From the NCBI GenBank assembly GCA_003694055.1, contig RFLC01000016.1:1-6631 (forward strand): 6,631 nucleotides of DNA, given 5' to 3'. The stretch comes from Candidatus Pacearchaeota archaeon. GTDB taxonomy: Archaea; Nanobdellota; Nanobdellia; Pacearchaeales; GW2011-AR1. Of the stretch, positions 1 through 4,003 are shown one piece after another (position 1 is the first letter of the stretch; every line of letters starts with the position of its first letter). Both the position numbers and the translations under genes were made by a program. The notes beneath the pieces are model-generated. The model was not told where the DNA came from, did not search any database, and saw only the letters and a program-made list of their open reading frames with translations.

Positions 1-1
1 A

Positions 2-112
2 TTTGTCAAGTCAATTAAGAGGGCTGCGAGGATTCGCGAGGAGATAATGAAAAGTAAAAGTGTTGATGAAGTTAAGGAAGTTATTGGGGAGATGTTAGCG
101 AGAAATTTCTAA
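2..112 (+). CDS. C-terminal end of an unrecognised protein (5' end outside window)
   Basis: An open frame enters from the left edge and ends at TAA 110-112, giving 36 visible residues. They are rich in Lys, Arg and Glu with regularly spaced Ile, Val, Leu and Met (for example SVDEVKEVIGEMLARNF at the end), as expected of a C-terminal amphipathic helix. No catalytic motif lies in the visible part, so the family cannot be named. The frame is read as coding because it is open from the edge, has protein-like codon use and ends cleanly; it could still be chance given its length. It is not coupled to the next gene, which lies on the opposite strand and converges with it. Confidence 0.5.
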   Translation, partial: FVKSIKRAARIREEIMKSKSVDEVKEVIGEMLARNF

Positions 113-257
113 AGATTGCAGTTGATTTCGGAGAAGTTAAGAGACCTGTGAAGAGAATGGGTGAGAACTTATAGGGAGGTTAAGCATGTCTAGCAAGCTG
201 CTCGCATAAGTCTTTAAATCTTAGCTACCTGCCTATTTTATACAAAAGCATCTAGGT
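113..257. other. Intergenic stretch between converging genes, with an orphan Shine-Dalgarno/ATG
   Basis: No gene is supported here. A good Shine-Dalgarno-like GGGAGGT at 174-180 is followed by ATG at 186-188, but that frame stops after 7 codons (MSSKLLA). No other frame continues it. AT-rich TATA-like words occur at about 213-220 (CTTTAAATC) and 236-243 (TTTTATAC), with no gene start at the right distance. The stretch may hold the remains of a gene start that once followed the upstream gene, or it may be 3' untranslated sequence of the two converging genes. Confidence 0.35.
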
Positions 258-1061
258 TTACACATCAAGGAGCATCTCCATAGAAAGAGCAAACTTCTCA
301 CGCAGCGAAATTTTATCCTGGAGAGACCCTCTCACTTTGTGCACGTTAGCGACCAATTGCACACCTTTTATTAGAGCCTCTCTTATTATATCATCTTTAA
401 GGCTAGGATATCTAAAAGACACTGCGTGAGAATATGCATCAATTATCTCTCTCATGTGTTCGCGAATGGTTAAGACGAGCAGTGCTAAATCTCGTGCAGG
501 ATGGGTTGCTCCGGCAAACTCAAAGTCTATGTAGAAATTCCCAGAAGAAGTGCTTAATATATTTCGGGTATGCAGGTCTCCATGAATCAAACATCTGAGA
601 TGTTTAGTTGGCCCTGTTTGAATCCTTTTGATAATGTCTTGCGCTCTTTTGCCAAATAACTGCGGGTTTGATTGAACAAACTCTACAATATTTCTTGAAC
701 GGTGTTGCGCCGCTAGTGGATGCTCGCATAGCGGAGAATCCAAATATGTTGAATGCACTTTTGCCCAATCAAAAATTGCCCTTGGAACGTCTTTCTTTTT
801 AGAACTTTCCACATACGCAAAATATGCTGTAAGTCCGTTTTTCCCTAAGATCTCTGGAACTGAAATAACCTCGCCAAAAATATTGTAAAAGAACTCTTCT
901 CTAAGCGCACATTCTTCTGACATATATTTTTTTACAACATATCTTCTACCGCCAACCTCAGCAACACCTATAAAATTACGGAAGTTGCCAGGGATTGGTT
1001 GAACCCTTGCATGTTCTAATTGCTCAAGGCAGCCCTCCAAACTTCTCTTTTCAGAATTCAT
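258..1061 (-). CDS. Aminoglycoside phosphotransferase/choline kinase-fold small kinase
   Basis: A 267-residue protein of the APH (aminoglycoside phosphotransferase) kinase-like fold. Seen: an N-lobe lysine pair at K44-K45 (YVVKKY) followed by Glu55/Glu56, consistent with the ATP lysine and its helix-C partner; the catalytic loop HGDLHTRN at 160-167, with D162 as likely base and N167 as metal ligand; and IDFEFAG at 178-184, where D179 takes the role of the DFG aspartate. An active kinase is therefore expected. The ATG at 1061 is preferred because it lies 10 bases after the stop of the upstream peptide gene; a frame from TTG at 1103 would overlap that gene and add 14 residues. It is probably co-transcribed with the cysteine-rich peptide gene from the promoter near 1328. 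The substrate cannot be read from sequence. APH-fold kinases in class V lanthipeptide and thioamitide pathways act on precursor Ser/Thr, and others inactivate antibiotics, so both a modification and a self-protection role are open. Confidence 0.85.
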   Translation of the reverse strand: MNSEKRSLEGCLEQLEHARVQPIPGNFRNFIGVAEVGGRRYVVKKYMSEECALREEFFYNIFGEVISVPEILGKNGLTAYFAYVESSKKKDVPRAIFDWAKVHSTYLDSPLCEHPLAAQHRSRNIVEFVQSNPQLFGKRAQDIIKRIQTGPTKHLRCLIHGDLHTRNILSTSSGNFYIDFEFAGATHPARDLALLVLTIREHMREIIDAYSHAVSFRYPSLKDDIIREALIKGVQLVANVHKVRGSLQDKISLREKFALSMEMLLDV

Positions 1062-1071
1062 GAGATAATCT

Positions 1072-1302
1072 TTAGCGGTACTTATAGTCAGCGCTCTCGT
1101 CAATTCGCCGCTCTGAGCTAGCGCAGCCGGATGTACTATAACAACTCGCGATGCTATAACAAGAAGAGGTATGACAAGTGAAGCAGTCTGGACCTGTGTA
1201 TGTTTCGCATGAATTCAGGCACGGAAGACTTCCATCTAGCGCATCCCTGCTATCTTCCCACGCTGGCACTTCGTCAAGCAGGGGTTCTAATTTCCTAATC
1301 AT
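1072..1302 (-). CDS. Cysteine-rich small peptide, candidate RiPP precursor
   Basis: A 76-residue peptide. Residues 1-27 are acidic, amphipathic and cysteine-free (MIRKLEPLL, then DEVPAWEDS), like a leader. Residues 28-60 hold all seven cysteines (28, 32, 40, 43, 48, 54, 60) among many Ser, Thr, Tyr and Gly, like a modified core; the last three sit in a six-residue repeat, CYSIAS then CYSTSG then C. Residues 61-76 form a charged tail (SSERRIDES and onward) that may be a follower. ATG 1302 is chosen because a TATA element centred near 1328 lies 26 bases upstream, the spacing of a leaderless archaeal start; in-frame ATGs at 1317 and 1359 would fall on or beside that element. The kinase gene follows after 10 bases. 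No signal peptide or membrane segment is visible. The composition resembles cysteine-rich precursors of radical SAM/SPASM systems such as SCIFF (six cysteines in forty-five residues), but I recognise no named family. A small structural or zinc-binding protein is the main alternative. Confidence 0.72.
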   Translation of the reverse strand: MIRKLEPLLDEVPAWEDSRDALDGSLPCLNSCETYTGPDCFTCHTSSCYSIASCYSTSGCASSERRIDESADYKYR

Positions 1303-1323
1303 ATTATAAACTAACATATCAAA

Positions 1324-1332
1324 TATATAAAT
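1324..1332 (-). promoter_or_regulatory. TATA box (box A) of the peptide-kinase operon
   Basis: Read on the minus strand this is ATTTATATA, close to the archaeal box A consensus. Its centre lies about 26 bases upstream of ATG 1302, so transcription probably starts at or beside the A of the start codon, giving a leaderless message. It is separated by three bases from the box of the rightward operon. Confidence 0.6.
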
Positions 1333-1335
1333 ATT

Positions 1336-1344
1336 TTTATATAA
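1336..1344 (+). promoter_or_regulatory. TATA box (box A) of the metallopeptidase-radical SAM operon
   Basis: The sequence TTTATATAA is centred near 1340. A start about 26 bases downstream would fall near 1366, leaving a leader of about five bases before ATG 1371. Together with the leftward box it forms a compact divergent promoter serving both halves of the locus. Confidence 0.6.
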
Positions 1345-1370
1345 CAGTACATATTTCAATTTAGTTGTAT

Positions 1371-2066
1371 ATGGAAATTGTAAAATTCTCTTTTGACGAA
1401 GATAAGGATTTGTTTAACATTTGGGAAACTGCAAATTTCCATTCGCCTTGGGCAGATTTCACGAAACAGCTGCCTGCTAAAGTGATTTCCATCGCAAAGG
1501 GAAAAAAATTTGGAGAGGTAAAAGAATCGCTAAAGAAAATGCACCGTCTCTACTATTCCTCGTTCTTACTCAGTTTGACCCTTAAGTTTGTTAAAGAAGC
1601 ATGGAAGAATATAGAGGCAGAGTATTTCCGCAGACTTAGAGAAATCACTGGCAAAAAATTTGAATTTGCAAAAGTAACAGCATATTTGACATTTGCCCCC
1701 AGATGCCCGTACAATCCTAATAGGCCTGACCCCTGGTTAATGTTCTCTTTTCAACAACCCTTGCATAAAATTCTGAAAACAATAGGCCATGAACTACTTC
1801 ACATACATTTTCATAATACTTATTACAACACTATTAAAGCCCATATAGGGAAGGAAAAAACAGAAAATCTGAAAGAGGCATTGACTGTGCTGCTCAACAT
1901 GGAATTCAGGGACTTATGGATATCAAAAGATCATGGATATAAACCTCACCAAAACCTGAGGAGATTCATTTTGCAGAGATGGGAATCAGAAAAGGACTTC
2001 AACAAGCTTATAAATGCATGCGTAAGCCGCTTAAATAATGAGAAAGCCCGTAAGCGCTCAGTTTGA
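1371..2066 (+). CDS. HExxH zinc metallopeptidase-like protein, candidate leader peptidase
   Basis: A 231-residue soluble protein. The zinc-peptidase motif HELLH is at 140-144, with two more histidines following (H146, H148), and ENLKEALTVLLN at 165-176 offers E169 as the third zinc ligand, 25 residues after the second motif histidine, the gluzincin arrangement. A central RCPYNP (C112) precedes a strand-like segment (WLMFSF), as often seen upstream of HExxH helices. No signal peptide or membrane helix is seen, so it should act in the cytoplasm. ATG 1371 is chosen over the in-frame TTG two codons earlier because it fits the TATA box. The radical SAM gene starts 29 bases before this gene stops, which implies coupled translation. 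I cannot place it in a named peptidase family. The context suggests a protease that trims the modified peptide; a non-proteolytic or partner-binding role is possible. The motif is seen, the job is inferred. Confidence 0.75.
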   Translation: MEIVKFSFDEDKDLFNIWETANFHSPWADFTKQLPAKVISIAKGKKFGEVKESLKKMHRLYYSSFLLSLTLKFVKEAWKNIEAEYFRRLREITGKKFEFAKVTAYLTFAPRCPYNPNRPDPWLMFSFQQPLHKILKTIGHELLHIHFHNTYYNTIKAHIGKEKTENLKEALTVLLNMEFRDLWISKDHGYKPHQNLRRFILQRWESEKDFNKLINACVSRLNNEKARKRSV

Positions 2067-3363
2067 GATTAGTGAAGGTTGCAATTATAGGTGCGAATAC
2101 TGTTATAATTTTTTCCCACATTCGCAATCAGAAATTAGAAACAGATTAAGTCTACCAGTAATTCAAAGAATAAACCGCGCAACAAAGGAGTTGGTAGATA
2201 AGATAGCTGAAACAGATATCTTTAGCATAACTATCACAGGAGGGGAACCTCTAGATAATCGAGGGGTGTTATATTATGCCCTTGAGAAGTTCAGAGACTC
2301 GTTAATAGATGTTTCGATTAATTCAAATTTATCTCTTCTGAGAAAAGAGGATGCGAAATTTTTTAGACAGATGGGTGTGAGATCCGTTCTAGCATCATTT
2401 CTAGGGCCTAATGCGAAAACGCACGACCAAGGCTCCCGCGTGAGAGGATCCTTTTACAGGTTAACACGCTCTTTAGAAATTCTTGCACAACAAGGAGTTA
2501 GAACTTGCGTTAATTTAGTTGTCACGAAGAAAAACGTAAGTCTTGTTTATGAAACTGGCGTAGAGATGGTAAGGAGAGGCGTATCCGTCTTTGCAGCAAC
2601 GCCGGTAGTTGCCTCTCAGGGTAAAGATATTGGAAGCTTGCTCCTCACGCCTCAAGAGGTAAAAAGTGTCCTGGACTCCCTAATAAATGTTTCAGAAAGT
2701 ACGGGAATTGATGTAGACACACTGCACCCATTACCGCCGTGCATGTTTAACGAGCATGAAAGAGAGAGGTATGCGCGTTTTTACGAAAGGAGAGGTTGCG
2801 TTGCAGCAGTTGGAACCATAACTTTCTCGCCAACTGGAGATGTAAGGGTATGTTCTCATGACTCAAGAAGTTACGGAAACATCCTTCACGAACCACTTGA
2901 AGATATACTCCAAAGAATGGAAGAGTGGAGAAGTGGAGGACTTATCCCGGCCCAATGCACAAAATGCGCATATGTTGAAATTTGCAGAGGTGCTTGCAGA
3001 GTTTCCGCTGAAGCTTTAAGAGGAGAGCTAAATTCTTCAGACATCTACTTTGCGGGTCCTGTGCCAGAACTGCAGATACAAAAACCACAAATTAATGAAA
3101 CTGGTTTTTCACAACTCGCGCCACTAACCAGAAATTTCAAAGTTAGAGAAGATGCAAAAGGAGTGTACACAGTCTACGCAAACCCGCTAGCCCATGCCAC
3201 GCTGAACGAATTTGAATTAAGTATTTTAAGAAGATTTTTATCTGGAGCAACTTATGAGCAAATTTCTTCTGAGGTAAACAATCAAAAGGCCTTAAAGAAG
3301 GCACTAACAAAGTTACTCTTTAGGCATATCCTAAGGCCCAACAAAAAAAATAAAACGCTTTAG
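2038..3363 (+). CDS. Radical SAM/SPASM peptide-maturase-like enzyme with PqqD-like C-terminal domain
   Basis: A 441-residue radical SAM enzyme. The cluster motif is C15-x3-C19-x2-C22 (GCNYRCEYC), which binds the [4Fe-4S] cluster that cleaves S-adenosylmethionine. GGEP at 68-71 and SINSN at 93-97 are typical SAM-contact strands. A SPASM domain follows: C254-x12-G267-x4-C272, then C307-x2-C310-x5-C316-x3-C320, the pattern for auxiliary iron-sulfur clusters. The usual seventh cysteine, about 20 residues further on, is absent; the nearest spare cysteine is C235 (PPC). Residues about 365-437 show three short strands (FKVRED, VYTVYAN, AHATLN) and three helices, the order seen in PqqD-type RiPP recognition elements that bind leader peptides. 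Radical SAM/SPASM enzymes commonly form thioether or C-C bonds in peptides or oxidise sulfatase residues; the adjacent cysteine-rich peptide favours the former. It overlaps the metallopeptidase gene by 29 bases and meets the next gene tail to tail with overlapping stops. Start ATG 2038 puts the cluster motif near the N-terminus, as is normal. Confidence 0.88.
   Translation: MRKPVSAQFEISEGCNYRCEYCYNFFPHSQSEIRNRLSLPVIQRINRATKELVDKIAETDIFSITITGGEPLDNRGVLYYALEKFRDSLIDVSINSNLSLLRKEDAKFFRQMGVRSVLASFLGPNAKTHDQGSRVRGSFYRLTRSLEILAQQGVRTCVNLVVTKKNVSLVYETGVEMVRRGVSVFAATPVVASQGKDIGSLLLTPQEVKSVLDSLINVSESTGIDVDTLHPLPPCMFNEHERERYARFYERRGCVAAVGTITFSPTGDVRVCSHDSRSYGNILHEPLEDILQRMEEWRSGGLIPAQCTKCAYVEICRGACRVSAEALRGELNSSDIYFAGPVPELQIQKPQINETGFSQLAPLTRNFKVREDAKGVYTVYANPLAHATLNEFELSILRRFLSGATYEQISSEVNNQKALKKALTKLLFRHILRPNKKNKTL
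3343..3355 (-). terminator. Oligo-T terminator of the cyclotransferase-like gene
   Basis: On the minus strand, four bases after the stop of the small downstream gene, lies TTTTATTTTTTTT, the kind of oligo-T tract at which archaeal RNA polymerase terminates without needing a hairpin. It lies inside the last codons of the convergent radical SAM gene, where the other strand encodes a Lys/Asn-rich tail. Confidence 0.45.
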
Positions 3364-3680
3364 AAAGCTCTCTGTGCTCTTGTGCTCTTTACATAAACCC
3401 ATGCAACAACGCCGCTTTTCAACCTAACTTTTATTCTTTTGTAAGCGCGAGTTTCATAGCTGTCAATTTTTTCTAGCTCTTTCTTTGTTACCTCAACAAG
3501 AAATCCTGAGATTTTTCTGTTTTCGCGAGGAACTGCAGCAAGGAAAGTTTCTTTGGAAATATTTATCTTTGAGAGCGAGAAGTTTTCCAAAATGTCTGGT
3601 TTGGTTTTGAGGGTTCTGCCAATTATTCTTTTTTGCGTCGCCGGGTTTTTTAGAGTTGCATAAATGAAAAGTTTTGGCAT
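3360..3680 (-). CDS. Gamma-glutamylcyclotransferase/AIG2-like protein
   Basis: A 106-residue protein matching the short AIG2/GGCT-like fold. It opens with LFIYATLKNP (4-13), the family's N-terminal Y-G-T/S-L signature with Ala in place of Gly, and contains GFLVEV (59-64) and IDSYETRAYKRIKV (72-85), the conserved Asp-x-x-Glu...Tyr-x-Arg block. E76 is the candidate catalytic glutamate. The family contains enzymes that release 5-oxoproline from gamma-glutamyl compounds and others that cut gamma-glutamylamine links; which applies here cannot be told. Length is normal for the small bacterial and archaeal members. A TATA box at 3701-3709 sits 25 bases upstream of ATG 3680, so the gene is probably a single leaderless unit. 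Its stop overlaps the stop of the convergent radical SAM gene. Nothing ties it functionally to the peptide locus. Confidence 0.78.
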   Translation of the reverse strand: MPKLFIYATLKNPATQKRIIGRTLKTKPDILENFSLSKINISKETFLAAVPRENRKISGFLVEVTKKELEKIDSYETRAYKRIKVRLKSGVVAWVYVKSTRAQRAF

Positions 3681-3700
3681 TTTACAATTTTGGAAAGAAA

Positions 3701-3709
3701 TTATAAATA
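3701..3709 (-). promoter_or_regulatory. TATA box of the cyclotransferase-like gene
   Basis: On the minus strand this reads TATTTATAA, centred about 25 bases upstream of ATG 3680. That spacing predicts a transcript starting at the start codon, the same leaderless pattern as the peptide operon. No Shine-Dalgarno sequence precedes the ATG. Confidence 0.6.
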
Positions 3710-3949
3710 ATTTTGTGGTAGGATCTGAGAATGTGTCAAGACGGCGTGAGATTGAAATGCATCAGTGAACGCTGAGACTTTGCAGAAATACGGCTTTGGA
3801 TTCTGTTTGATTTTTTGGCGAGGGAATGTTTTGTAGACGTGGCTAGCAATAATTTTAGCGCGCTTTGCAGCTTTTTGCTGCTTGCAAGTTTTTTGCAGGA
3901 GTGAAAGCAGAACTTTGTATTTTTTACTTCTTCGTTATTTGAGTGCTAG

Positions 3950-3955
3950 AAAAAA
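3950..3955 (-). terminator. Possible oligo-T terminator of the large surface-protein gene
   Basis: A run of six T on the minus strand, about 49 bases beyond the TAA at 4004-4006. It is a plausible archaeal termination tract, but it is short, and no stronger tract is seen in this 3' flank. Confidence 0.3.
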
Positions 3956-4003
3956 TTGTTGGGGGATGAAGGTTGAGAGGTTTTGCTTTCAGAAAGAGAT
4001 TAG

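Larger units (their letters stand above)
3681..4003. other. Intergenic region of 323 bases with no supported gene
   Basis: The region holds the TATA box of the small gene to its left and the 3' flank of the large gene to its right. A small perfect hairpin, GCAGC-TTTTT-GCTGC, lies at 3867-3881, followed directly by the palindrome CTTGCAAG (3881-3888) and six T (3889-3894). A minus-strand frame is open from 3934 to a stop at 3701 (77 codons), but it has no ATG or GTG, reaches into the TATA box of the neighbouring gene, and resembles no protein I know. No tRNA, rRNA or CRISPR structure is visible. Confidence 0.5.

Noticed and set aside
258..1103. Longer version of the kinase starting at TTG 1103
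   Set aside because: It would overlap the peptide gene by 32 bases with a weak start codon; ATG 1061 lies 10 bases after the peptide stop and keeps the whole kinase fold.
1075..1122. tRNA-like words on the minus strand (TAGCTCAG, then GAGAGCGCTGACT), resembling a tRNA D-arm and anticodon stem start
   Set aside because: The loop between them is too long, no matching anticodon stem, T-arm or acceptor 3' strand follows, and the stretch is the coding C-terminus of the cysteine-rich peptide.
1072..1359. Longer version of the cysteine-rich peptide starting at ATG 1359
   Set aside because: Its first 19 residues are encoded by the AT-rich promoter stretch containing both TATA boxes; ATG 1302 has the correct promoter spacing.
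3467..3472. T6 run on the plus strand as terminator of the radical SAM operon
   Set aside because: It is about 100 bases past the stop and inside the opposite-strand gene; T runs are common there, so it cannot be singled out.
3720..3790. Possible box C/D guide RNA (CTGA and TGATG-like words on both strands)
   Set aside because: The boxes are not in the order or spacing of archaeal C/D RNAs and the C box is incomplete.
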